From positions 1 to 64,000 of the forward strand of contig JAMPHU010000004.1 of NCBI GenBank assembly GCA_023663225.1: 64,000 bases of DNA, given 5' to 3'. The position numbers and the translations under genes are program-made. Shown piece by piece: positions 53,501-62,678 of the stretch. The notes below the pieces were generated by a model that saw only the letters and a list, made by a program, of their open reading frames with translations, was not told the DNA's origin and searched no databases. The stretch is from Candidatus Gastranaerophilales bacterium (GTDB lineage Bacteria; Bacillota; Clostridia; Lachnospirales; Lachnospiraceae). The number at the start of each line of letters is the position of its first letter. Position 1 is the stretch's first letter.

Positions 53501-55068
53501 GCCCGCTCTAACGGTTCGAGCGAGTCGGCTCTGACGATTTCACAGGTTTTATTCCACTCCTCCTCAAGCCTCGTCCCTACGCACAATCCCGATACACGGT
53601 CGATCAATTCCAAACACTGTTCATAAGCGGACTCTCCTTTTGCAGATGTTCTGTCCCAGCCTCCGGAAAGTCCTTTCCTCAGAACAGAAAGCAGCACCAT
53701 TGATGCTTCTGCGAGAACGGAGACATCTTTTTGATTCTTTTGCCACTCTTTATCGACCTCCTCAAATAAAGCTTTCGCCTGATCCGGCTCCCCTGCGGGC
53801 AACAGATGCCAACCCAATGCAAGGAATATGATTTTCCCCTCTTTGTCCTCCTCATTCCATCCGGACGCCAGCCGTTTTTTGGCAAAACATGCCCGCGCAC
53901 GCTCCAGTCTGCCCATATAAGCCTGCTCATTTTTCAAATGCTGCCGAAAACATTCTATCCGATCTCCCACGGTCTTTAAAGACGATATCTGCTCCATATC
54001 CTCCTTCCGCATAAATCCGACGTCAACAGCGGCCATGGCCACTGACTTTAAAGCCGTTTCACACGTCAGCTCTTTTTGATTGATCGATATCTTACGCGCG
54101 ATCGCCGCAACGTTCTTTTCCAGAAAGGACTTTACTTCCTCCTCTTCCATGGGAAACCGCTCTAACAGACTGCCGTATGTCGTATCCACTGTCTCCGTCC
54201 CGGCAGATTCTCTATGAGGCAGCGCGGCGCTCAACTCCTGCCATCCCTCTTTCATCTCTGCGAATTTTTCCCGATATCTGCCCCCATCGACCTTTGCGCT
54301 CCAACTCTCAAAAGCGGCGCTGTATTCATCAGAGTCAAACAGCTCCCGAAAAAGCTGCTCATCCACGCCTTTGCACAGCTTCTCTCTCATCACCGGAGCC
54401 AATTCTTCCATGCTGGTATAGAAAACGTTATGATACCAAAAGCTCTCTTTTCCCTGAAGACTTAACGCCAGTTCCCCCAGGAATCTGCTTTTGGAATCGT
54501 CATCCGCCCGATAGAACTTCGCTTCCGCCTCTTGTATCTCCGGCACATAAGTAGAAAACACCCTGCATCTTGCCATATCCTCCACAAGCCTGCGGTTCCA
54601 ATGATCCGCATCGAATGGATCGGTGTTCCCTGCTACCTCCCATTTGCCGTCGGCAGACAGAGCCAAAAGCCATTTCCCAAACGCTTCAAAGGAATACAGC
54701 TTTGCCTCGTCATCCTCCGCGCGAACAAAGGGAATCCCGTTGAGCGCAGGCTCGATGTGGTGCAGGACCAACTGAAATACGGGATCGTCCTCACCATATT
54801 TTATCCTGTCAGGATCCCACAATCGCGCGTATGCTTCGCGGAAAAAATCAGCGGCGGCCGATAAGTCGGGCGATTGCCCATCCGCATCCTGCACATATTC
54901 TTCCCAGAATCCCTCCATGCCGCCCCTACGGAAAACAGACGCCGCAATATCCCAGTGATCGATAAAGGCATCGGCAAGACTCCTGCTGTCGGTATACTCT
55001 TTGCCCATGAAACGAAAAGGCTTTTTGTACTGATAGGTGCTCTGGTCTATTTGCTTGCTGTCTTTCAT
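50563..55068 (-). CDS. Membrane protein with BspA-type LRRs and C-terminal C-type lectin domain
   Basis: 1501 residues. The first about 600 residues are a soluble helical region of unknown type. A coiled coil (about 640-700; KEYEEAEKRRKKEEEKEKRE) and one or two hydrophobic helices (about 712-735; IIVIILSSVVVVLLLFYIRY near 760-780) follow. Four BspA-type leucine-rich repeats come next (about 810-920; IEIPESVTEIGWFAFSGC). A beta-rich middle precedes a C-type lectin-like domain (about 1370-1501; EEAESYCESVGGHLAIID, then WVDGSSMSYTNWNRGEPNNN). The N-part would be cytosolic and the LRR/lectin part outside. The EPN motif suggests mannose-type sugar binding. Starts 13 nt after the Sel1 gene. Confidence 0.8.
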   Translation of the reverse strand: MKDSKQIDQSTYQYKKPFRFMGKEYTDSRSLADAFIDHWDIAASVFRRGGMEGFWEEYVQDADGQSPDLSAAADFFREAYARLWDPDRIKYGEDDPVFQLVLHHIEPALNGIPFVRAEDDEAKLYSFEAFGKWLLALSADGKWEVAGNTDPFDADHWNRRLVEDMARCRVFSTYVPEIQEAEAKFYRADDDSKSRFLGELALSLQGKESFWYHNVFYTSMEELAPVMREKLCKGVDEQLFRELFDSDEYSAAFESWSAKVDGGRYREKFAEMKEGWQELSAALPHRESAGTETVDTTYGSLLERFPMEEEEVKSFLEKNVAAIARKISINQKELTCETALKSVAMAAVDVGFMRKEDMEQISSLKTVGDRIECFRQHLKNEQAYMGRLERARACFAKKRLASGWNEEDKEGKIIFLALGWHLLPAGEPDQAKALFEEVDKEWQKNQKDVSVLAEASMVLLSVLRKGLSGGWDRTSAKGESAYEQCLELIDRVSGLCVGTRLEEEWNKTCEIVRADSLEPLERALSAFSEKYQKEEASVINIVKKSGCFEGISYDGEKKVVIKCAAPSAGDKYFEVVSIIRDQQCPVTSDYLSEYRQRAEKLGRELSAIREADCSCGKLGGVIEACKRLARALKEAEDTLKSYEGKDPLMERIESRMHEIDKEYEEAEKRRKKEEEKEKREKERKTLRRAEILANIFLSPFLLVSLLFKGIRFLFEKVRSYFEKKRRFRRRSKKRSIIVIILSSVVVVLLLFYIRYASPVYYGTKYYLGSRMNYSEYKIAGFVKTIYPRTFEGVAGMTHIEIPESVTEIGWFAFSGCASLEEVTMSEGVAEIGQSAFAGCTSLKEIAIPESVTEIGQSAFSGCTSLEVVELRGSTLSLGNNLFANCGSLKEIRNEGNIVDLETLIQGKVSNCCNLDMSEVFDDLYNFAIEGVPLLENEVQLKNLLDRREIPYGEEVAERFDPVCDILTDASFGAEKTNGDVRSVDFSFEMKHRGVLYTFAGRASGQAGGHIEVELHCTDIDISELLQQLRAGDENGIWEMLDGQAVPINGLDVKLNREEIIIQEAELVEESESEYSLLLKLTSDRPLGEITLLERVELSEENAFVPELNHMYRAADRELLGTYTCSSEDGKRSVLTIDKQYEKCYSVTMDGVKQLLVLDIATESSGHLISVGEDGNFDIRPVQLNDDRDGIHIINGEIYYKTGSDVSDTAPEDITPFAGVWQGQYYYTIRDWTGGEVYWNWMDTRRYILPMGENILAMVSDYRQMGGYYYFKPCTSFDVLTYDPESGYCRIERKDWLEEAERDSRAPYYYQTDEAYVNDSYDLIWDGEDKYTTRIAKTEPDNTMGMAADPDQWSIYDASGNVKEELLVRNIPDDAFRWNGSSYYLYNDFETWEEAESYCESVGGHLAIIDSYEENMAVYSYLREQGYSEAFFGASDAAEEGKWRWVDGSSMSYTNWNRGEPNNNRDQDSAGENYIMFYSGYAYATWNDGPFKAGDMVICEWD

Positions 55069-55081
55069 TTTCTGTATTCTC

Positions 55082-56710
55082 CTATTCGGGTTTATGCTCC
55101 TTCAGATATGCTGCCGCCGCAGGATATCCATCCTCCGCCAACTGTTCGATCATATCCAACCCCTCTTTTTTTCTCTCCTGAACCGCAGAGGCAATACATT
55201 CTAGGGCCCTATTGTACCTGTTTTCCTGTCTCAACAGATTTTTCATCTCATCCGCCAGTTTTTCGCAGGTATCCTTCATGGTTCCTTTCGCGCCGTAGCG
55301 ATAATATTCCATCGCCTTTTCGTAGTCATGTGTGTTGCCGCGCCGGTCAACGGCGTATAAGTCTCCCAAATATTTATAGGCATCCATATTGCCCGCGTCA
55401 GCAGACTCCTTAAAAAATTCACTCGCATCGATGAAATTGCCTTCCCTATATTTTTTGAGGAGTCTGTCTCTTCCGAGTTTACTCCCCAGACCTGCCGCCT
55501 GACAATAATAGCCAAATGCTTCCACATCGTCCTTTCCCCGGTCTCCTTTCCATTTCAGGATCATGCATTTTATGTCCTCGTCCTGACCGGCATCATTGAT
55601 CTTTTCGTTTAGAAGCCTGTCGAGAGCCTCCCCGTCTCCGGCATTGGAAATGTCATCGTATCGTTCCAGGATTCTTTTGACGCCCGCATAATCTCCGGCT
55701 TCCAGCCAATAGCTTACCGCCTCCCGAAACCGCTTTTCCTCGCACAACACATCCCCGATCCAGTTTCTCGCCAGGCTTGCATGAGAACCTCCGGCCTCCA
55801 ACAGCGGCGCCAGTAACTCTTTGAGATAATCTACACTCTTGAACTTTTCTTCCCCAATCACAATGCCGCAGGCCGCATAACCGGTCAAACACCGCAAATA
55901 CTTGTCACCGCCCGGCCCCGCCTTCTCCATATAACATTGATAATATTCCATCGCTTTGCGCGAGTCTTCCGGCAGTTCACTCCTCCACTCCTCGGGATTT
56001 TCGCCTGACGCATAGGCCTGCGCCATTTCCCACATCGCTTTCACAGAACCAAGTTCGGCCGCCTTTTCCAGATATGCGAGCGCCTTTTCAACATCCCGCT
56101 CCACAAAATATCCGTTTTCTAACAGGATCGCCATATCATAATAGGTTCCGCCGGCTCCCTGTGCCATTGCCTTGCGGAGCAGACGGCGTTTTTTTAATGT
56201 GCCGGTTCGGTCACGCCAGCTTGAAATAACTGCCAGACGATAAAGGGCGTCCGCATTTCCCTTTTCCGCCTCTATACTCGCCTCCGCAAACAGTTTCTTC
56301 ACGGCTTCTATGCCGCCTTCCTCCTCCGCCCGGCTGCATGTATCAAAAAAAAACCAATCCTCCGGATTCACGCTCAGGCTGCGCTGCTCCGGTACATCCT
56401 CCCCGCGATACGCGTGCTCCGGTACATCCTCCTCGTGATATGCGTGCTCCCGCTCATCCTCCTCGCGATAGGCGCTCAGGCCGCTCATTTCCCTGCTTTT
56501 GATTTCCTCTACTCGGGTTTCCACCAATACGATCGCTTCCTGAACCTGTTGACGCTCCGTCTCAAGCTCCGCCTTCAATTTCTCGTCTCTTGCCATCGTG
56601 ATCTTGGTGCGCAGCTCGTCATCCTTCTCTTCCAGCGTCTCCTGCATTTCTTCCAGTTCCTCTGATGTCATCTCCGCAGAATCACGCAGTCTTTCCAATA
56701 ATTCTTCCAT
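55082..56710 (-). CDS. Coiled-coil and Sel1-repeat protein
   Basis: 542 residues. The N-terminal about 90 residues are a charged coiled coil (SEELEEMQETLEEKDDELRT). A linker with three acidic AYREEDE-type units (about 90-115) follows, then Sel1/TPR-like repeats from about 140 to the end (ADALYRLAVISSWRD, GTYYDMAILLENGYFVERD, SVKAMWEMAQAYASG, MDAYKYLGDLYAVD). No membrane segment. It lies 23 nt after the Hsp70-AAA gene and 13 nt before the lectin-domain gene, so it is probably a scaffold in the same complex. Function unknown. Confidence 0.8.
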   Translation of the reverse strand: MEELLERLRDSAEMTSEELEEMQETLEEKDDELRTKITMARDEKLKAELETERQQVQEAIVLVETRVEEIKSREMSGLSAYREEDEREHAYHEEDVPEHAYRGEDVPEQRSLSVNPEDWFFFDTCSRAEEEGGIEAVKKLFAEASIEAEKGNADALYRLAVISSWRDRTGTLKKRRLLRKAMAQGAGGTYYDMAILLENGYFVERDVEKALAYLEKAAELGSVKAMWEMAQAYASGENPEEWRSELPEDSRKAMEYYQCYMEKAGPGGDKYLRCLTGYAACGIVIGEEKFKSVDYLKELLAPLLEAGGSHASLARNWIGDVLCEEKRFREAVSYWLEAGDYAGVKRILERYDDISNAGDGEALDRLLNEKINDAGQDEDIKCMILKWKGDRGKDDVEAFGYYCQAAGLGSKLGRDRLLKKYREGNFIDASEFFKESADAGNMDAYKYLGDLYAVDRRGNTHDYEKAMEYYRYGAKGTMKDTCEKLADEMKNLLRQENRYNRALECIASAVQERKKEGLDMIEQLAEDGYPAAAAYLKEHKPE

Positions 56711-56733
56711 TTTCCATATCCCTTCTCGGTCTT

Positions 56734-59700
56734 CTATTCTTCGCCCGCAATATCCGCTTTGCTGATCGTATAAAACTCTTCATCCGAAAGCGTCTCCAAG
56801 TCCTTTCCCTCAGACACTCTCAGGTTATGTCTGCTTATGACATCTTCAACACAGTTGCGGACGCCCCTCGCATTGCCGAAATCTCCGCCGTCTTCCCGGG
56901 CCTTATCCCTTTCCCTGCAGATATATTCCCTGACGACAGTCTCCAATCCGGTTTCCAGCCGATATTTTCTTTTCTCCACCATGCCGCAGAAAATCTGATA
57001 CATTTCATCGAGCGTATAATCTTCAAAGTACACCACTGTCCGCATCCGGCTCCTCAGTCCCGCGTTCCTGCTCATCAATTCTTCCATTTGGTCCGGATAA
57101 CCCGCCATAATGACCATCAGGTCATCCCTGTTATTCTCAATCGGCGCGATCAGCGTATCCAACGCCTCTTTGCCAAAGGAATCCTGTTCCCCCGCAACCA
57201 GCGCATATGCCTCGTCGATAAACAGCACGCCGCCCATCGCCTGCTCGACCAGCTCCGCCGTCTTGATCGCGGTCTGCCCCTGATAACCCGCCACCAGTTT
57301 GTTCCTGTTGACTTCCACAAACACATCGCCGTTTGGCAGGACGCCTTCCAGAGCCAAAATCTTGCCGATCAGCCTCGCCACTGTGGTTTTGCCCGTGCCC
57401 GCATTTCCCTCAAAGATCATATGTAAGCTGCCTGCAGAAACGGCTTCTCCTCTGTCTTTACTCATCTTCCTGGCGACCCGAAAATTCACCAGCATTTCTT
57501 TTACCTTTTTCTTGACGCTGCCAAGGCCGACCATGGCGTCCAATTCCGCCAGATAGTCCTCGACGGTTTTCTCCTGTTTCGCATCCGTGTTGTCAGTCAG
57601 ACTTTCCACATCCGTGCGGGTGATCTGCTGCAGCTCTCTGATATCCGCCTTTCTCTCCATAGCCGCGATACGTTCTGAGGCCGCGACATACAGTTTCTCG
57701 TAAAGGTTGCGCATTTCTCTGGCATTGCCGAAATCCCTTCCCCGCATTTTCCTCCTGATCAGCTCCATCACGGCGTCCTTCGCATCCTCATCCAGAAAAA
57801 ACTGATTCTTTTTCAGGATATACAAAAAAATCCGGTACAACTCTTCCTCGGTGTAATCCTCAAACAGCAGTTGATTCGGAAAACGCCCGTCCAGACCGCT
57901 GTCGTACTTCTTCAATTCTCGGATCCCGTCTTCGTAACCCGCCATAATGACCATCAGGTTATCTCTGTGATTTTCGATCAACGGGATCAGGGTGGCAAGC
58001 GCCGCTTTGCCATACTCGTCCTGCTCCCCTGTCACCAGCTTGTGCGCCTCGTCGATGAAGAGGACGCCTCCCATGGCACGGTCTACAGCGTCTTCCATAT
58101 TTTTTTCGGTTCCGCCCACAATGGTTGACACCAGATCCGATCTCTTGACTTCTATGAAAAGATTGCCGTCGGCAAGCAGATCCATCTTGCCGTATATTTT
58201 CCCGAGAAGCCTTGCAACCGTCGTCTTGCCGGTGCCCGGCGCTCCCAAAAACATGGTGTGGAGCGTAATAGCGCCCCCTTTGTCAATTCCTTCCTCTCTC
58301 CTTCTCTTTTGGAGTTTCAAAAAGTTGATTTTTTCTTCGACGGCTTTCTTTACTCCCTGTAATCCCGTCAAAGCGTTCAATTCATCCAGATAATCCTCAA
58401 GGGTCTTGTCCTGATCCGCCGAATTATCCATATAACGGTCAATATCTTCCCGCTTGATTGTACGCATCTTGTCTTTTTCATACGCTTCCGCTTCCACAAT
58501 CCGGAACGCCACCGCCTGTTTCAGTCCCTCATAGGTATTCCGGACGCCCCCCGCATTTTCATAGCCTTTCAAGCTGCGCCTCCGCCTGATCAACTGTTTC
58601 ACAGGCTCTACCGCATCCTCATCCAAAGCATATCCGCCCTCTTTTATCATATAGAGAAAGATTTCATACAACTCATCATCGCTGTAATCCTCGAAATGCA
58701 GCCTGTTATCCCTCGGAAAGCGTCGATCCATGCCCTGATTCACATTTATGAACTCATTCATTTCCTTCTCATATCCTGTCATGATGATCATGAAGCGATC
58801 CCGATAATCCCACGCGTACTTCATAAGCGTCGTCAACGCTTCCTCCCCAAAGGAATCGTTTCCCCCGTTTTGGGAATGAACCAGATCATATGCCTCATCC
58901 AAAAACAAGACGCCCCCGAGAGCCTCCTTCACCGCCTTCTCCACTTTGGGCGCTGTCTGCCCCGCATATTCAGCCACCAGATCCGCCCTTGTCACTTCGT
59001 GGAAGATATCGCTCCGAGGCAGGATACCCAGACTTCCGTATATCTTCCCGATCAGACGCGCCACCGTCGTTTTGCCGGTTCCGGGCGGCCCAAGCAGCAA
59101 GGTGTGTAAGGTGATCTCGTCATCCGGCGTCTCGCCTTCCCTGCGCAGCTTTTCACAGTACTGAAAATACGTTACTTTTCTCGCGACTTCCTCCTTCACC
59201 TTCCGCAGACCCGGGAGCCTTTGCAGCTTATCCAACAGTTCTTCCACGGTCTCTTCCTCGCTGTCCGTCAAAATGAAATCCTCTTCCCGCAATACCCGTT
59301 CCATGCCCGGGTTCTGACTGTATCGCGCCACTACATTCATATAGATATCCTTCCAAATATTTTGCAGAGAATGTATATTGGCAAAATTGCCCCTGACAGA
59401 TTCATTCTTGATCAGGCGAAAAAGTTTCATCTCCGCTTCAGGAGCCACGCGGTATCCATCTTTTTCTATGATGCCTTTCCCGATTTGAAACAATTCGTCC
59501 ATGGTATAGGTGGGTATTTCCAGATACGTCATATATTCAGCCGTGAGCTGCGGATACTTCTCCCGAATGGTTTCCATGGCGTCTTTTTCGCCCGTAAAGA
59601 TGTAAAACACATTCCTGCTGCGCACCGCGTCGTCCAGATAGGCGTCAATAAGAGTCCATATATTGTCGTTATCCCGTTTATTTTCCTGCTCCGAAGAATT

Positions 59701-61611
59701 TATCAGCTTTTCCGTATCTTGGATCAGCATGGTACATTTTTTCCCATCCTCATTCAGAAGCAGATTCAGATTATCCGGATCGCCCAGAAGCTGAACAGCG
59801 CTTATTTCAATGGGTTCCCTCTTGTCCGTATAGTGAAGGTCGTACAGAATCTCAGCCAGGATCCCCGCCAGCATCTTTTTCCCGCTCCCCTTCTCTCCGC
59901 CGATCAGGAAATTCCATTGGAAAACTTTCCCGCCGATCCCCTTTTTCCCCATCTCGTGACTCGTGTATAGGATGCTGATATCCTCTTTGATTTTTTTCAT
60001 GCCGACCACGCCGCGGAAATAATCGTTGACCGATTCTTTCACGATTCGGTCTGCACGCTTCGTCTTTTTCAGCTTATCAAAGAAGCCTATCTTACTTTTT
60101 TCGGGTTTTGCCGCCCCAAAGAGCAGTTCCGCGTCCGCCACGCGTTCTGACAGATCATGCACTTCCTCTTCCGACAGATTTGATAAACGCTTTAAGTGAT
60201 ATTCCTCTTTGATATTTGCGTCGGGAATATCCACATACACATGCAGCATTTGTTTTTCATCCAGCGCGATACCGATATTGACCAGAGTCCCTGCCGGAAA
60301 TCTGCCGGGGAGTTTAATATCGATCACACTCAACGGATTGACATACGCAAGTTCCCTGCTTTCCCCCTGCGTCACCGTGAGGGATATGCGGGACTGACCC
60401 TGGAACCGCGTCTGGCAGCGGTATTCCACTGTGGCAGGAATCTTGGAATTTGGCTCGATCAATACCTCATTATACTGCTCGTCGCCCTCATACAACAGAA
60501 CGCCGACGCCATGGGAGCAGACATCCTGAAAAGAAAGTTCCCGCGCTCCGACAGTCTGCGTACAAAGCCTGCCATACAGCGCTGCCCCGAGCGCTACCGC
60601 ATTATCCGTATCTTCGTCATAAAACAATTCTCTTTTAAATAATCTTTCCAACTGCTTTTTCACATAAGGAATCCGGCTCGAACCGCCTGTGATGAATACC
60701 CTGTCTATTTTTTCCGGTTTAAAACCCTTTCGCCTCATCATCATTTTGATGGTGCTCTCCGTCCCCTTATAGACCGGTTGGATCAGTCTCTCAAACTCCT
60801 CCCTTGTAATTACCACTTCCTTCCGTTCACCGTCAAGATTCACATAAATATATGCCTGCTCACATTCGCTCAGGGTTTTCTTGCAGTCCTCCGCCTCCAG
60901 AGCAATCTCGTTCCTCACACTGTCGTACTGTTTTTCTTCCAGATCCACCTGATACCTATCTCGGAATTTCTCGATTACATACTTAACGATCTCATCGTCA
61001 AAATAGACGCCGCCGACCGTATTGTCGCCCACCGTTGCCAGTACCTCGATTTCATTGCCGTTTACAGTCATCAATGTGGCGTCAAAGGTTCCTCCCCCCA
61101 GATCGTAAATCAGTATCGTTCCCCTGTCGATATGGGTTTTATGGCAAAAGTACAGCGCGGCGGCAGTCGGCTCGTTGATCATCCCCACTTCTGTCAGTCC
61201 GGCGGCACAGATGGCATCCTGCGTCGCCTTCCGCTGATTGTCCTGAAAATTTGCCGGAAAGGTCACTACGACTCCCGTGATCTGTTCCTGCAGCTTCTGT
61301 CCGGCATCCTGCGTCAGCTTTTTGAGAATATATGCGGAAAGCTCTTCGGGCCTGTATTCGGTATCCGTTTCCCGACTCCGAAAGAAACCCTTGATTCCCA
61401 TCTGCATTTTCATTCGGGAAAACACTTTCCCAAACCATTGAAATGCCCTCTTTTTAGCCGCTTCCCCGACAACCACTTTATTCTTGTCGATCATGACGAC
61501 TGACGGCGTCGCTTTGTGCCCTTCGGCGTTTGTCACGATCTGCGGCTCGCCATTTTCATCAAGATATGCCGCAGCCGAATAGGTCGTTCCCAGATCAATT
61601 CCCAATACCAT
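56734..61611 (-). CDS. Hsp70 fused to four AAA+ modules
   Basis: 1625 residues. Residues 1 to about 345 are an Hsp70 nucleotide-binding domain: MVLGIDLGTTYS, INEPTAAALYF, LIYDLGGGTFDATL, VFITGGSSRIPYV. A shortened substrate-binding beta region (about 350-480) follows. Four CbxX/SpoVK-type AAA+ modules come after it. The first (about 530-720) is degenerate (GEKGSGKK in place of GKT; FLIGGEKGSG). The second (about 790-1010), third (about 1075-1290) and fourth (about 1350-1570) have intact Walker A (GPPGTGKTT, GAPGTGKTT, GNAGTGKTT) and Walker B (LFLDEA, LFIDEA, LFIDEA). A chaperone-unfoldase in one chain is implied, probably cytosolic. Operon neighbours are the coiled-coil gene (13 nt) and a Sel1 gene (23 nt). 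I know no standard protein with this order. Confidence 0.88.
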   Translation of the reverse strand: MVLGIDLGTTYSAAAYLDENGEPQIVTNAEGHKATPSVVMIDKNKVVVGEAAKKRAFQWFGKVFSRMKMQMGIKGFFRSRETDTEYRPEELSAYILKKLTQDAGQKLQEQITGVVVTFPANFQDNQRKATQDAICAAGLTEVGMINEPTAAALYFCHKTHIDRGTILIYDLGGGTFDATLMTVNGNEIEVLATVGDNTVGGVYFDDEIVKYVIEKFRDRYQVDLEEKQYDSVRNEIALEAEDCKKTLSECEQAYIYVNLDGERKEVVITREEFERLIQPVYKGTESTIKMMMRRKGFKPEKIDRVFITGGSSRIPYVKKQLERLFKRELFYDEDTDNAVALGAALYGRLCTQTVGARELSFQDVCSHGVGVLLYEGDEQYNEVLIEPNSKIPATVEYRCQTRFQGQSRISLTVTQGESRELAYVNPLSVIDIKLPGRFPAGTLVNIGIALDEKQMLHVYVDIPDANIKEEYHLKRLSNLSEEEVHDLSERVADAELLFGAAKPEKSKIGFFDKLKKTKRADRIVKESVNDYFRGVVGMKKIKEDISILYTSHEMGKKGIGGKVFQWNFLIGGEKGSGKKMLAGILAEILYDLHYTDKREPIEISAVQLLGDPDNLNLLLNEDGKKCTMLIQDTEKLINSSEQENKRDNDNIWTLIDAYLDDAVRSRNVFYIFTGEKDAMETIREKYPQLTAEYMTYLEIPTYTMDELFQIGKGIIEKDGYRVAPEAEMKLFRLIKNESVRGNFANIHSLQNIWKDIYMNVVARYSQNPGMERVLREEDFILTDSEEETVEELLDKLQRLPGLRKVKEEVARKVTYFQYCEKLRREGETPDDEITLHTLLLGPPGTGKTTVARLIGKIYGSLGILPRSDIFHEVTRADLVAEYAGQTAPKVEKAVKEALGGVLFLDEAYDLVHSQNGGNDSFGEEALTTLMKYAWDYRDRFMIIMTGYEKEMNEFINVNQGMDRRFPRDNRLHFEDYSDDELYEIFLYMIKEGGYALDEDAVEPVKQLIRRRRSLKGYENAGGVRNTYEGLKQAVAFRIVEAEAYEKDKMRTIKREDIDRYMDNSADQDKTLEDYLDELNALTGLQGVKKAVEEKINFLKLQKRRREEGIDKGGAITLHTMFLGAPGTGKTTVARLLGKIYGKMDLLADGNLFIEVKRSDLVSTIVGGTEKNMEDAVDRAMGGVLFIDEAHKLVTGEQDEYGKAALATLIPLIENHRDNLMVIMAGYEDGIRELKKYDSGLDGRFPNQLLFEDYTEEELYRIFLYILKKNQFFLDEDAKDAVMELIRRKMRGRDFGNAREMRNLYEKLYVAASERIAAMERKADIRELQQITRTDVESLTDNTDAKQEKTVEDYLAELDAMVGLGSVKKKVKEMLVNFRVARKMSKDRGEAVSAGSLHMIFEGNAGTGKTTVARLIGKILALEGVLPNGDVFVEVNRNKLVAGYQGQTAIKTAELVEQAMGGVLFIDEAYALVAGEQDSFGKEALDTLIAPIENNRDDLMVIMAGYPDQMEELMSRNAGLRSRMRTVVYFEDYTLDEMYQIFCGMVEKRKYRLETGLETVVREYICRERDKAREDGGDFGNARGVRNCVEDVISRHNLRVSEGKDLETLSDEEFYTISKADIAGEE

Positions 61612-61624
61612 ATCTTTTTGCCTC

Positions 61625-62551
61625 TCAATCGCTGTAACATTTTACGCTTCCGTCGTCCCAGACCACACATACCGCCGTCAGATAGACTTCGACAACCAGC
61701 AAAGATTTACTCCAATTCTCACGATATACCTGATTACCTGTGGCCCACTGTTTCTTTTCCTGTTCTGTCTGGGACTGCACCAGATCAAGTAAGTCGGCCA
61801 ATGAGAAAAACGGCGTCCCCGGGCCAGAGATCACCCCTTGATTGATCAACGCCTCCTCCTTAAGAAAGGAATAGATAAATCCCAGACTCCTGCTGTACAT
61901 CGGCATTTCCTCGTCCAATGCCCTGTTCAGTTCTTCAAGCTCCTGCCGAATCTGCTCCATCTCTCTGTTGATTTCTTCTTCGATACGGGAAGTCTCAAGT
62001 GTCTGCTCCTGTTTCGCGGACGCCTCTTCCCTGACGTCCCACCAACCCGTCTCAGTTTCCTGCTCCGGTTCTGTCCGTTTTTCTTCCCTGACTTCCCACC
62101 AGGCTTTCCCAGCTTCCTCCTCCGGTTTTGTCGGGGGTACTGCCTCGGTTTTCCGCTCAGGTTTTGTCGGCGCTTTCCGCTCCTGTTTTACTGACGCTTC
62201 TTCCCTGACATTCCACCAAGCCTTCCCAGCTTCCTCTTCCGGCTCTGTCGGAGTTTCTTCCCTGACGTTACACAAGGCCTTCTCAGCTTCCTGCTCCGAT
62301 TTCGCGGACAGTTCTCTCCTGCGTGCCTCCAGTTCGCCTAACCTTTGGGTCATCTGTATACTTTTCTTAACCAGCTCTATATATTTCTTACTTCTTGGCT
62401 TTGACAACATCCGGAAAATTTCCTCTTCCTCTTTCGCCTGCTGCTGCCTCTGATGCAGCCGACTCATAGCCTTTGCGATATTGTCATCCTGCTTTTGGGC
62501 ATAAAGCGACTTTTGTTCACTGGCACGATAAGACTTTCTCTGTTGTTCCAT
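61625..62551 (-). CDS. Coiled-coil protein with WWxVREE repeats
   Basis: 308 residues from the ATG at 62551 (GGAAGG 8 nt upstream). N-terminal coiled coil (about 10-95, Gln/Glu/Lys-rich), then four imperfect units containing EEEAGKAWWNVREE or close variants (about 95-190) joined by Lys/Pro/Glu linkers. A second coiled coil (about 195-225) precedes a C-terminal folded part (YSRSLGFIYSFLKEEALINQ ... VYLTAVCVVWDDGSVKCY). No membrane helix. First gene of the minus-strand operon and 13 nt upstream of the Hsp70-AAA gene, so it may be its substrate or adaptor. No family recognised. Confidence 0.7.
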   Translation of the reverse strand: MEQQRKSYRASEQKSLYAQKQDDNIAKAMSRLHQRQQQAKEEEEIFRMLSKPRSKKYIELVKKSIQMTQRLGELEARRRELSAKSEQEAEKALCNVREETPTEPEEEAGKAWWNVREEASVKQERKAPTKPERKTEAVPPTKPEEEAGKAWWEVREEKRTEPEQETETGWWDVREEASAKQEQTLETSRIEEEINREMEQIRQELEELNRALDEEMPMYSRSLGFIYSFLKEEALINQGVISGPGTPFFSLADLLDLVQSQTEQEKKQWATGNQVYRENWSKSLLVVEVYLTAVCVVWDDGSVKCYSD

Positions 62552-62589
62552 CAACGTTTCCTTCCTTTACACGGTTCCACAATGTAACC

Positions 62590-62618
62590 ATGATATCATA
62601 GCAAAAATATATTTTCAA
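62590..62618 (-). promoter_or_regulatory. Promoter of the Hsp70-AAA operon
   Basis: On the minus strand TTGAAA (62613-62618), 17 bp, TATCAT (62590-62595), about 40 nt before the coiled-coil gene. The match is fair, not perfect, and it lies close to repeat copy B2. Confidence 0.5.
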
Positions 62619-62678
62619 TATGCTATTGACTTCGTATTCGTTTTTAAGTGACAGTTCAGCCATATGCTTTCCGGCAAG

